From NCBI GenBank assembly GCA_943328785.2, contig CALQBJ020000003.1:1-43994 (forward strand): a stretch of 43,994 bases of DNA, in the 5' to 3' direction. The notes beneath the pieces were generated by a model, which saw only the letters and a list, made by a program, of their open reading frames with translations, did no database searches and was not told where the DNA came from. The stretch's first letter is position 1. The number at the start of each line of letters is the position of its first letter. Of the stretch, positions 28,175-38,479 are shown in pieces. The DNA comes from Bifidobacterium breve. GTDB lineage: Bacteria; Acidobacteriota; Vicinamibacteria; Vicinamibacterales; CAVVIG01. The position numbers and the translations under genes were made by a program.

Positions 28175-28968
28175 CCCGTCGAGACAGCCAGAAGCAGCAC
28201 GATGCCGGTGAGTATCCGGTACCAGGCGAACGGCGCAAAGCCCATTCGTCGTACCACGGCCAGGAACGGCTTCACCACGACGAGCGAGGCGAGAAACGCC
28301 ATCACGAAGCCGATCACCAGTTCCAGGGAACGGTCGGCGGTGATCTGGCTGCGAAGTTCGAGGAGGCTGTGCGCGAACGTGGCCGCCAGCGTCGGCATGG
28401 CCAGGAAGAAGGAGAACTCCGCCGCGGTCGCACGGTCGAGCCCGGCCAACCGGCCGCCGACGATGGTGGCGCCGGAACGCGACACGCCCGGCACCAGCGC
28501 CAAGACCTGGAAGAGGCCGATGCCGAACGCCTGACCGGTCGTGGTGTCGTCCACCGACCTGGTGTGGGGCCTCATGGCTGCGCGTTCCACAGCCAGCATC
28601 ACGATGCCGCCGGCGATGAACGCCACGCCCATCGTGACCACGCTCTTGTGCAGGACCGATTCCACGTAGTCCGACGCGAGCGCACCAGCGACAAGCGCCG
28701 GAGCCACAGCCACGATGAGCATCAGCGCGAATCGACGCGCTTCTGGGCGGGTGGAAATGCCACGCACCACCTCCATCACCTTGCGGCGATAGAGCCAGAC
28801 GATGGCGAAGATGGAACCGAGTTGGATCATCTCGGTGAACACGCTGCCAGGGTCGTCGAACCCCAGCAGCCGTTCACCGATCAGGAGGTGAGCCGTCGAC
28901 GAAATCGGCAGGAACTCGGTGAGTCCCTGCACGATACCAAGGATGGCCGCGCCGAGCCAGGTGGGCAC
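28162..28968 (-). CDS. uppP: Undecaprenyl-diphosphatase (BacA/UppP)
   Basis: AAILGIVQGLTEFLPISSTAHLLIGERLLGFDDPGSVFTEMIQLGSIFAIVWLYR; VPGVSRSGATIVGG. Confidence 0.96.
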   Translation of the reverse strand: MPTWLGAAILGIVQGLTEFLPISSTAHLLIGERLLGFDDPGSVFTEMIQLGSIFAIVWLYRRKVMEVVRGISTRPEARRFALMLIVAVAPALVAGALASDYVESVLHKSVVTMGVAFIAGGIVMLAVERAAMRPHTRSVDDTTTGQAFGIGLFQVLALVPGVSRSGATIVGGRLAGLDRATAAEFSFFLAMPTLAATFAHSLLELRSQITADRSLELVIGFVMAFLASLVVVKPFLAVVRRMGFAPFAWYRILTGIVLLLAVSTGWLR

Positions 28969-28974
28969 GCGCGA

Positions 28975-29988
28975 CTAAGACGCGCGTGCCTTACGCTGCG
29001 GCCTCGCCTTGCGGGTCGGCTGTTGCGGACCGCCCGAGGTCGCCGTGCCTGTGACCTCAGAGTCAGCGGTGGCGCGCGTCGGTCCGGCGCCGCGCCAGAA
29101 GGTGACGACCGCGGCGGCCACGAACACGCTCGAGTAGGTGCCGGTGACGATGCCGACGATCATCGTGAACGCGAAGCCCTTCAGCACGTCGCCGCCGAAG
29201 ACGAACAGCGCGACGACGCTGAGCAGCGTCAGCCCGGCGGTCAAGACGGTGCGTCCCAGGGTCTGGTTGATCGCGGTGTTGATGACGTCCTTCAGCGAGT
29301 CGCGCCGCATGCTGCGCAGGTTCTCTCGCACGCGGTCGAAGATCACGATGGTGTCGTTCGTGGAGTAACCGGTCACCGTCAGGATGGCCGCGATGACGTT
29401 CAGCGTCAGGTCGTACCGGAAGAACGCCAGGAACGCCACGACGATCAGCAGGTCGTGGATGGTGGCGACGACCGCACCGACCGCGAAGCTGAACTGATAG
29501 CGGAAGGCGATGTAGGCCAGCAGGCCGACCAGCGACAGGACCGTGGCGACCAGGCCGCGTTGCGACAGTTCCTTGCCAACCGCCGGACCAACAATCTCGG
29601 TGCCGACCACCGTGAAGTTCCCGAGGTTGCCGGCGCGCAGCGCCTGTTCGACCGCAGCCGCAGTGGTGCTGAGAGAGGCGCCGGATTCCTCGCCGACGTG
29701 CGGCACGCGCACCATCTTCTGGCGGCGCGACGCGTCACCGAAGGACTGGACGATCGCGTCCTGGCCGCCGCCCGCATAGTGCTGGTTCAACGCCACACGC
29801 ACCGCGTCGTCGCTCGGCGTCTGGTCGAATTCCATGATGACCGACGTGCCACCGGCGAACTCGATGCCGCGCGGAAGCCCCTTGGTGGCAATCATGGCGA
29901 GGCCAGCCAGGATGACGACCCACGACAGCGCCACGGCGTGCCACCGCCAGCGCATGAAGTCGATATTCGTTTTGTTGAGGATATGCAT
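28975..29988 (-). CDS. secF: Protein translocase subunit SecF
   Basis: KTNIDFMRWRWHAVALSWVVIL, GIEFAGGTSV, VTGYSTNDTIVIFDRVRENL. Confidence 0.95.
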   Translation of the reverse strand: MHILNKTNIDFMRWRWHAVALSWVVILAGLAMIATKGLPRGIEFAGGTSVIMEFDQTPSDDAVRVALNQHYAGGGQDAIVQSFGDASRRQKMVRVPHVGEESGASLSTTAAAVEQALRAGNLGNFTVVGTEIVGPAVGKELSQRGLVATVLSLVGLLAYIAFRYQFSFAVGAVVATIHDLLIVVAFLAFFRYDLTLNVIAAILTVTGYSTNDTIVIFDRVRENLRSMRRDSLKDVINTAINQTLGRTVLTAGLTLLSVVALFVFGGDVLKGFAFTMIVGIVTGTYSSVFVAAAVVTFWRGAGPTRATADSEVTGTATSGGPQQPTRKARPQRKARAS

Positions 29989-29994
29989 GACGGC

Positions 29995-31593
29995 TTAAAT
30001 CGACAGCGTCGTCACCTGAGACTTGCGCGACAGCTCAAGCTCAAACAACGTCTTAGAAACAAAGGTGGCCGTGAACAGGTTCGAGACGAGACCGGCGAAC
30101 AGCGTGACCGCGAAGCCGCGAATCGGGCCGGTGCCGAACTGGAACAGGAAGGCAGCGGAGATGAGTGCCGCCAGGTGCGTGTCCATCAGCGTCAGGAAGA
30201 CGCGGCTGAAGCCGGCGTTGATCGAGGCGCGAACTCCGCGCTGCGCCTCAAGTTCCTCCTTGATGCGCTCGAAGATCAGCACGTTCGAGTCGACGCCGAT
30301 GCCCATCGTCAGCACGAAGCCGGCGATGCCTGGCAGCGTCATCACGGCGCCCATGTAGCCCATGATGCCGACCAGGATGACGAGGTTCAGCAGCAGAGCG
30401 ATGACCGCGTTGACGCCGGCCATCTTGTAGTAGACGAGCATGAACACGATGATGAGCACCAGGCCGACGACCGATGCGATGACGCCGGCGCGGATGGAGT
30501 CGGCACCGAGGCTCGGGCCGATGGTCCGCTCCTCGAGGTAGGTAAGGGTGGCCGGCAGCGAACCCGAGCGAAGAATCAACGAGAGGTTCTGCACCTCTTC
30601 CTGCGTGAAGCTGCCCGAGATGCGGCCGTCGGAGGTGATGCGCGAATCGATGCGCGGTGCAGACTGGACGCGGCCGTCGAGGATGATGGCCAGCGAACGG
30701 CCGACGTTCTCGCCGGTCACCTTGCCGAACTTGGCGGCGCCCTCGGAGTTCAGGGTGAACGCGACCGCCGGACGGCTGTTCTCGTCGAGCGAGGGACGCG
30801 CGCTGCGCAGGTCGCGGCCGGTCACGGCGGCGGCGCGGCGCACGAGGTAGTAGACCGTGGAACCCGGCGCGTCGCCTGGACCGCTGATGCCGGGCACGAC
30901 GTCGAGGCCGGAGGGCAGCGTGCCGCTCGGGATGAGTGCCTCGCGCGACGCCGACGGCCCTTGCTCCACGATCTTCAGCTCAAGCAGGCCGGTGGAGCGG
31001 ATGATTTCCTTGGCGCGGTTGACGTCGGTGACGCCAGGGAGCTGCACCAGGATCTGGTCGCCGTTGGCGCCCTGCTGCGCAATGCTCGGCTCGGCGACGC
31101 CGAGCTCGTTCACGCGGCGCTCGATCGTCTGACGCGCCTGCACCACAGCCTCTTCACGCAGCGTCAGCGCGACGTTGGGCTTCAGCCTGAAGGTGTAGGT
31201 GCCGTTGGTGCCGGCGTCGCGATCGAAGTTCGCGCTGACCTCGTTGGCCGCCGCGCGGAACGCCGCGTCCTGGTCGCCGGCGATACCGTCGACCTTGAAG
31301 CCGTCGATCCCGGCCAGGACGAGATTCGTGCTGGTGATGCGGGCGGTCGAGAGCAGCTCGCGCAGCCGCTCCATTTCCGTCTCGCTCTCGATGCGCAGCG
31401 CGTCATCGGTCTGGACGCGGAGGACGAGATGCACGCCGCCCTTCAGGTCGAGCCCCAGCTTGAGCATGCGGTCCGTCAGGATCGTCGGGCCGGCAATGCC
31501 GTAGCGGGCCGCAATGATCGGATAGACCCCGACGGCACCGAAGATAACGGTGACGGCGATGATGGTAAGGAGCTTCCAGCGCAGATTGGACAT
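29995..31593 (-). CDS. secD: Protein translocase subunit SecD
   Basis: LGLDLKGGVHLVLRVQTDDALR ... PGIAGFVLTMGIGVDSNVLIFERIKEEL. Confidence 0.96.
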   Translation of the reverse strand: MSNLRWKLLTIIAVTVIFGAVGVYPIIAARYGIAGPTILTDRMLKLGLDLKGGVHLVLRVQTDDALRIESETEMERLRELLSTARITSTNLVLAGIDGFKVDGIAGDQDAAFRAAANEVSANFDRDAGTNGTYTFRLKPNVALTLREEAVVQARQTIERRVNELGVAEPSIAQQGANGDQILVQLPGVTDVNRAKEIIRSTGLLELKIVEQGPSASREALIPSGTLPSGLDVVPGISGPGDAPGSTVYYLVRRAAAVTGRDLRSARPSLDENSRPAVAFTLNSEGAAKFGKVTGENVGRSLAIILDGRVQSAPRIDSRITSDGRISGSFTQEEVQNLSLILRSGSLPATLTYLEERTIGPSLGADSIRAGVIASVVGLVLIIVFMLVYYKMAGVNAVIALLLNLVILVGIMGYMGAVMTLPGIAGFVLTMGIGVDSNVLIFERIKEELEAQRGVRASINAGFSRVFLTLMDTHLAALISAAFLFQFGTGPIRGFAVTLFAGLVSNLFTATFVSKTLFELELSRKSQVTTLSI

Positions 31594-31598
31594 ATGGC

Positions 31599-33136
<1,538 letters not shown>

Positions 33137-33159
33137 TCAGTTTACAATCGCCCGACTCC

Positions 33160-34332
33160 GTGCAGAAAACCATCGCCACTCTCGCCGCGCTGGCCGGGGC
33201 GTGCATCGTCCTCTTCAGCGCCGGTCTCGTGGCGCTGCCGCGCAGCACATCGACCGGCTTGAGCGAGGCGCCGCGGCTGGCTGCCATCTACGACACCATC
33301 CTCCGGGCGCGCTTCGACGATGCCCGGATCCAGCTCGGGCGGGCCTGCCCTCCGGCGCCGACTCCCGCCTGCGACGCCCTGCGCGAGGTCGCACTCTGGT
33401 GGGAGATCCAGCAGGACCTGTCGAGCCGCACGCTCGACGCCCGCATGGACGCCGCGACTGCAGCAGGCCTCGCGGCGGCGACGAGATGGACCGAGCGCGA
33501 ACCCAACCGGGGCGAAGCCTGGTTCTACCTCGCAGGCGTATACGCGCCGCTGGCCCAGTGGCGGATACTCCGAGGCGAGCGGCTTGCGGCGGCGAGGGAC
33601 GGGAAGCGGGTGAAGGACGCGCTGGAGCGGGCGCTGGCACTTGATCCGTCGCTACAGGACGCCTGGTTCGGCATCGGCCTCTATCACTACTACGCCGACG
33701 TCGCCCCAGCCGCACTGAAGGTCCTTCGCTTCCTCCTGCTGCTCCCTGGCGGCGATCGCATCCAGGGGCTGCGTGAGATGGAGCGCACGCGCGAACGCGG
33801 CGAACTCCTGCGCGGCGAGGCCGACTTCCAACTGCACTGGCTCTATCTTTGGTACGAGGACCGGCCGGACCGCGCGCTCGAGCTCCTGCGCGGCCTCGAT
33901 GCACACTATCCGACGAACCCGCTGTTCCTGCAGCGCATCGCCACCGTCGAGCACGAGTACTTCAGCAATCACCAGGCAAGCGCGGCCAGCTGGCAGGCGC
34001 TGATCGATCGCGCGGCACGCGGTGCGGTCTCGCTCCCCGCACTCGCGGACGCACGCGGCCGCGTCGGCGCTGCCGCCGAAGCCACGGAACTCGGAGACCC
34101 GTCGCGCGCGGTCGCCCTGCTCGAGCCACTCATCGCCGCGCGCCCCGCTGCGCCGTACGGCATCGTCGCACTCGCGCACCTCGCACTCGGCGATGCCTAC
34201 GCCGCGGCTCGCAATCGTCCGCAAGCACTGGCGTCGTACGAACGCGCCCTCACCACGGCGCCGCGCGACGATCCGGACAACGTCCGCTCACGGGCCCGCG
34301 ATGGGCGTACGCGAGCTCGATCAGCGCGGTAA
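33160..34332 (+). CDS. Secreted or membrane-anchored TPR-like protein of unknown function
   Basis: Probable GTG start; N-terminal hydrophobic segment then helical repeats (EPNRGEAWFYLAGVYAPLAQW.., LALGDAYAAARNRPQALASYERALTTAPRDD). Confidence 0.7.
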   Translation: MQKTIATLAALAGACIVLFSAGLVALPRSTSTGLSEAPRLAAIYDTILRARFDDARIQLGRACPPAPTPACDALREVALWWEIQQDLSSRTLDARMDAATAAGLAAATRWTEREPNRGEAWFYLAGVYAPLAQWRILRGERLAAARDGKRVKDALERALALDPSLQDAWFGIGLYHYYADVAPAALKVLRFLLLLPGGDRIQGLREMERTRERGELLRGEADFQLHWLYLWYEDRPDRALELLRGLDAHYPTNPLFLQRIATVEHEYFSNHQASAASWQALIDRAARGAVSLPALADARGRVGAAAEATELGDPSRAVALLEPLIAARPAAPYGIVALAHLALGDAYAAARNRPQALASYERALTTAPRDDPDNVRSRARDGRTRARSAR

Positions 34333-34373
34333 TCAAGTGTCAGTTTTTTTTGACAATTTGCCATGATTCGTGC

Positions 34374-34401
34374 TTGACATGCATTCTTTCTCACCCATAA
34401 T
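34374..34401 (+). promoter_or_regulatory. Strong candidate sigma70 promoter
   Basis: Consensus TTGACA (34374-34379), 16-bp spacer, CATAAT (34396-34401), in a local AT-rich island; a second TTGACA lies at 34350-34355. Confidence 0.7.
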
Positions 34402-34407
34402 CTACAT

Positions 34408-34607
34408 CTGGTATGAGGGTGGAGGGCGTAAGCCACCCCTAGTGAGGTTGACTTTCACCTCACCCTTCCGCACCTGAACCATACGGGTGGCGCGGCAGGT
34501 GCCAAGCGACGGCGGGGGTCGAGTGGGCGTGCCAGGCGGCACCCACGGATCGGCAGCCCGGGTCATTCGCGCCAAGACAAATCCAAACGAAGGGGGGGGA
34601 TAACACC
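34408..34607 (+). ncRNA. Candidate structured RNA / 5' leader (four consecutive hairpins) of unknown family
   Basis: Perfect stems: GGGTGG/CCACCC (34417-34422/34433-34438), GTGAGGT/ACCTCAC (34442-34448/34457-34463), GCACCTG/CAGGTGC (34470-34476/34496-34502), GTGG..GTGCC/GGCAC..CCAC (34523-34546). Sits between a promoter and a 17-codon ORF; no recognised ncRNA family signature. Confidence 0.5.
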
Positions 34608-34661
34608 ATGGCAAAGAAGGCAGCCAAGAAGGCGGCGAAGAAGGCGGCGAAGAAGCGCTAA
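34608..34661 (+). CDS. Candidate 17-aa Lys/Ala-rich small protein, MAKKAAKKAAKKAAKKR (histone H1-tail-like)
   Basis: ATG...TAA, G-rich Shine-Dalgarno-like GGGGGGGGA 7 nt upstream, periodic AAKK units; absent from the supplied ORF track because of its length. Confidence 0.6.
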   Translation: MAKKAAKKAAKKAAKKR

Positions 34662-34689
34662 CCGCTTCTCCCGTACGATCTCACCGTAC

Positions 34690-34720
34690 GAAAAAAAGGG
34701 GGCGGCCGTCGCCCCCTTTT
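34690..34720. terminator. Bidirectional Rho-independent terminator
   Basis: AAAAAAAGGGGGCGgccgtCGCCCCCTTTT: serves the small-ORF unit on + (T4) and the HEAT-cyclophilin gene on - (T7); preceded by CGTACG-atctcac-CGTACG. Confidence 0.9.
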
Positions 34721-34751
34721 CAATTGCTCCCCAGTCTTACGGCGGTTCCGC

Positions 34752-36881
34752 TCAGTTGGAACTGCCGTCCCAGACCCGCACCCGCCGGATCACATCCCAC
34801 GGCTCGATAGCATCGACGACGTCCATACCGGCCACGACGCGCCCGAAGACGGTGTAGCGATCGTCCAGGTGCGGCTGCGGTGCGTGGGTGATGAAGAACT
34901 GGCTGCCGCCGGTGTCCGCCCAGTCGAGCGCCATGCCCACGGTTCCCCGCAGGTAGGGTCGCTGGTTGATCTCATCGCGAATCGTGAATCCGGGGCCGCC
35001 TTCGCCGTCGCCCCTGGGGTCGCCGCCCTGAATCACGAAGTCGGGCACGACGCGGTGGATCGGAATGCCGTTGAAGAAGCCGCGGCGCGCGAGTTCGACG
35101 AACGTCTCGACGGTCGCCGGCGCATCGAGCACCGCCAGCTCGAGCTGGATGGTGCCGCGGTCGGTGTCGATGTAGACATGCGTCGACACCGGGGGCGCCG
35201 TCAGCGCCTGCCGCGCGTACCACTCGGGTTGACGCGCCTGCGGGGCCGGGCGAATCCGCGACTTCGCATCGCTGGCCGGATCGAGTTCGGTGAGCAGCGT
35301 GGCAGCTCGCACGCGAAGCGCCCAGTCTTTGTCGCCGAGCCCATCGGTCAGCAGCGGGGTCGCCGTTTCGCGACCGTAGGCCGTCAGCGCCGCGAGTACC
35401 GCCGCGCGTGCAATGTAGGTCGTGTCGCCGAGGCTGCGCTGATAGGCGTCGGCCAGCGCCGCAGGGCCGGCCACCGGCTTCATGAGCGCCATCGCGTTCG
35501 CGGCCGCCGCACGCACGACCGGGTCGCCCGACTTGAGCTGCTCGATCATCAGCGCGCCGCCGTCCTCCGGCTTCAGGCGCGCAATCGATCCGAGCACAGC
35601 CGGCAGCACCTTCGGCTCTGGATCGGCCAGCATGCTGCGCAGCCGCGGCAAGCCAGCCTCAGGCGCGAGCCCACCAAGGGCGGAAGCGAGGGCCGCACGC
35701 ACGCTCCAGTTCGGATCGGGATCGAGACCCGACAGTACGGCGACGAACCCTTCAGGATCGAGCTGTGCCATCGACTTGATCGCGGCTCCGCGTATCGACG
35801 GATTCGGGTCGCCGAGCACATCGATCAGCTGGTCGTAGACGCCGTCGGCGCGAATGGCGCCGAGTGCCGCCACCGCCTCGAGGCGCAGGTGCGGTTCAGC
35901 CCTGGGCGCCTGCACGATCTTCAACAGCGCCGGCGCCGCTGCCGGCACGCCGAGCCGCGCCAGCGAACGGATCGCCTCGATGGCCACCGACCGGTTCGGG
36001 TCGGTGATGAACGGCAGTAGCGCGGCAGACGCCACGGGATCCTTGATCGCGCCGAGCCCCTTTACCGCGAACGCACGCGTGTAGGGGTGCGGCTCCTTCG
36101 CGAGCGTCAGCAACGCCGGCAGCGCACGCGCATCTTCAAGTCGCTGGAACGCGAAGGCCACCGGCCACCAGCGGACCTTGGGTTGCCCACTGCCGTCCAG
36201 CACCAGCCCGGCGAGCGCGTCATAGGATTTCAGGCGAACCAGCGCGTAGACGGCCAGCCGAAACGCGGCGGGCGGCGTGTCGCGCGCCGCGTCGAGTTCG
36301 TCAGGCGGGAGCGTGGCGAACGCGCCAGACGCGAGCACATCCGCCCCCATGCTGGCGATCGCCGCGGCCGATGACGCATCGCCGAGCAGACCGAGCGCTT
36401 CAGCCGCACTGCCTTTGACAACCGGCGCCGGATCGGCGAGCGCGGCCAGCAGCGGCTCGCGGGCCGACACGTCACCGATGAGTCCGAGCGCATAGGCGGC
36501 CATCTGCCGCACTTCGGGATCGGCATCAGCCAGCAGGCCGACCAGCGGCGGCACGCCGGCCGGCACGCCGGCACGACCAATGGCGAGTGCGGCACGGCGG
36601 CGCACACGCGCTTCCGTGTCCGAGAGCAGCTGTACTAAATCGGGAACTGGCGGCGGTGGCGGCGTAGGCGCCACGGTGCGGCCGCGTACGGCGACAACCG
36701 GTGGCGGCGACTGCAGTACCGGGGCGGCGTCGCGTAGTGTCCGCGCATCCTCGAGCCTGAGGACCCACGACATCTTCTGTTCAAAGCTCGGTTCCGCCGG
36801 TGTCGTCGGCGCGACGGGAGGGGCACTGGCGCAGGCGCTGGCGCCGAGCGCAAGCAGCAGCGCGATCGTCGTACGCGTCAC
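34752..36881 (-). CDS. Exported HEAT-repeat protein fused to a C-terminal cyclophilin-type peptidyl-prolyl isomerase
   Basis: Likely GTG start at 36881 (MTRTTIALLLALGASACAS, lipoprotein-like). Multiple HEAT repeats (DPEVRQMAAYALGLIGDVSAREPLLAAL) then cyclophilin IPIHRVVPDFVIQGGDPRGDGEGGPGF...GSQFFITHAPQPHLDDRYTVFGRVVAGMDVVDAI. Confidence 0.88.
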   Translation of the reverse strand: MTRTTIALLLALGASACASAPPVAPTTPAEPSFEQKMSWVLRLEDARTLRDAAPVLQSPPPVVAVRGRTVAPTPPPPPVPDLVQLLSDTEARVRRRAALAIGRAGVPAGVPPLVGLLADADPEVRQMAAYALGLIGDVSAREPLLAALADPAPVVKGSAAEALGLLGDASSAAAIASMGADVLASGAFATLPPDELDAARDTPPAAFRLAVYALVRLKSYDALAGLVLDGSGQPKVRWWPVAFAFQRLEDARALPALLTLAKEPHPYTRAFAVKGLGAIKDPVASAALLPFITDPNRSVAIEAIRSLARLGVPAAAPALLKIVQAPRAEPHLRLEAVAALGAIRADGVYDQLIDVLGDPNPSIRGAAIKSMAQLDPEGFVAVLSGLDPDPNWSVRAALASALGGLAPEAGLPRLRSMLADPEPKVLPAVLGSIARLKPEDGGALMIEQLKSGDPVVRAAAANAMALMKPVAGPAALADAYQRSLGDTTYIARAAVLAALTAYGRETATPLLTDGLGDKDWALRVRAATLLTELDPASDAKSRIRPAPQARQPEWYARQALTAPPVSTHVYIDTDRGTIQLELAVLDAPATVETFVELARRGFFNGIPIHRVVPDFVIQGGDPRGDGEGGPGFTIRDEINQRPYLRGTVGMALDWADTGGSQFFITHAPQPHLDDRYTVFGRVVAGMDVVDAIEPWDVIRRVRVWDGSSN

Positions 36882-36907
36882 GCCGCGGATGATATCATCG
36901 GGCCGCC

Positions 36908-37549
36908 TTGCAGTTCCGCCACATCGCGGTCGAAGGACCGATCGGCGCGGGCAAAACCGCTCTTGCCGAGCGGCTCGCCACCCGCCTCGACGCCACGCTG
37001 GTGCTCGAAGACACCGAGAATCCGTTTCTCGCGGACTTCTATGCCGATCGCCCGGGCGCGGCACTGCAGGCGCAGCTCTTCTACCTGCTCCAGCGGCATC
37101 GGCAACAGACCACGCTGCAACAGGCCGACCTCTTCAGTCAGACCACCGTCGCCGACTACCTGTTCGACAAGGACAAGATCTTCGCGTACCTGAACCTCGA
37201 CGATAACGAGCTGTTCATCTACCAGCGCCTGTACGACCTGCTGGCGCGCGACGTCCCAGGACCTGATCTGGTCATCTATCTTCAGGCGCCGACCGACGTC
37301 CTGCAGCGCCGCATTCGCAGCCGTAGCGCCCAACCCGAAATGGAAGGGTTCGAGCCCGACCCGGAATACCTCAAGGAACTGAACGAGGCCTATCACCACT
37401 TCTTCTTCCACTACGAGGCCACGCCGTTGCTCGTCGTCGAGACGTCGCAGTTCGATTCCGACGTCAGCGACGAGGCGCTCGACGACCTCGTGCGCCAGAT
37501 CGGCCAGATGGGAGCCGGCACCCGCTACTACGTCCCGCGGACGAAGTGA
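36908..37549 (+). CDS. Deoxynucleoside kinase family protein
   Basis: P-loop EGPIGAGKTALAERLA, QLFYLLQRHRQQ, VIYLQAPTDVLQRRIRSR; TTG start likely. Confidence 0.9.
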   Translation: MQFRHIAVEGPIGAGKTALAERLATRLDATLVLEDTENPFLADFYADRPGAALQAQLFYLLQRHRQQTTLQQADLFSQTTVADYLFDKDKIFAYLNLDDNELFIYQRLYDLLARDVPGPDLVIYLQAPTDVLQRRIRSRSAQPEMEGFEPDPEYLKELNEAYHHFFFHYEATPLLVVETSQFDSDVSDEALDDLVRQIGQMGAGTRYYVPRTK

Positions 37550-37567
37550 GTGGTAAGCTGATCGTTT

Positions 37568-38479
37568 ATGGCGTGGTTCAAGAAGACGCGCAAGCCGATA
37601 GAAGCGCAGGAAAAACCCAGCAGTCGCGTTCCCGAGGGACTGTGGGTGAAGTGCCCGGGATGCGCGCAGGCGATCTACAACAAGGATCTCGCCGCCAACC
37701 TCAACGTCTGCCCCAAGTGCGCCCATCATTTCCGCGTGAACGCCACCGAGCGACTGCGCATGCTGTTCGATGGTGAGTGGACCGATCACGACCCGAACCT
37801 GGTCTCCACCGACCCGCTCAAGTTCACCGACACGAAGTCGTACACGTCGCGCCTGAAGTCGAGCCAGAAGTCGACCGGCAAGAAGGACGCGGTCATCGTC
37901 GGCTCCGGCACGCTCGACGGCATCGAGACGGTCATCGCCGCCCAGGAGTACGCCTTCATCGGCGGCAGCATGGGCGTCGTCGTGGGCGAGAAGATCACGC
38001 GCGGCATCGAGATGGCCATCGCCCGCCGCTGCCCGATGATCATCGTCTGCTGCTCCGGCGGCGCGCGCATGATGGAAGGCGCGCTCTCGCTCATGCAGAT
38101 GGCGAAGATCTCCGGTGCGCTCGCCCGCCTCGACCGCGCGCGTCTCCCGTACATCGCCGTGCTGACCGACCCGACCACGGGCGGCGTCAGCGCCAGCTTC
38201 GCGATGCTCGGCGACCTCAACATCGCCGAACCGAAGGCACAGATCGGATTCGCCGGCCCGCGCATCATCGAGCAGACGATCCGGCAGAAGCTGCCTGAGG
38301 GATTCCAGCGCTCCGAGTTCCTCATCGAGAAGGGCATGCTCGATCTCGTGATCGACCGCCGCGAGATGAAGATGGTCATCGCCCGCGCGCTGCGCTTCAT
38401 GGGAGCCACCACCGCAGCGCCCCCGGCACTGGCCCCTGCGCCCCCGGCACCGGTCGCCGAGGCGGCCCCGCAGATCTAG
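37568..38479 (+). CDS. accD: Acetyl-CoA carboxylase carboxyltransferase subunit beta
   Basis: Zinc ribbon CPGCAQAIYNKDLAANLNVCPKCAHHFRV; GGSMGVVVGEKITRG; CCSGGARMMEGALSLMQMAK. Confidence 0.96.
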   Translation: MAWFKKTRKPIEAQEKPSSRVPEGLWVKCPGCAQAIYNKDLAANLNVCPKCAHHFRVNATERLRMLFDGEWTDHDPNLVSTDPLKFTDTKSYTSRLKSSQKSTGKKDAVIVGSGTLDGIETVIAAQEYAFIGGSMGVVVGEKITRGIEMAIARRCPMIIVCCSGGARMMEGALSLMQMAKISGALARLDRARLPYIAVLTDPTTGGVSASFAMLGDLNIAEPKAQIGFAGPRIIEQTIRQKLPEGFQRSEFLIEKGMLDLVIDRREMKMVIARALRFMGATTAAPPALAPAPPAPVAEAAPQI

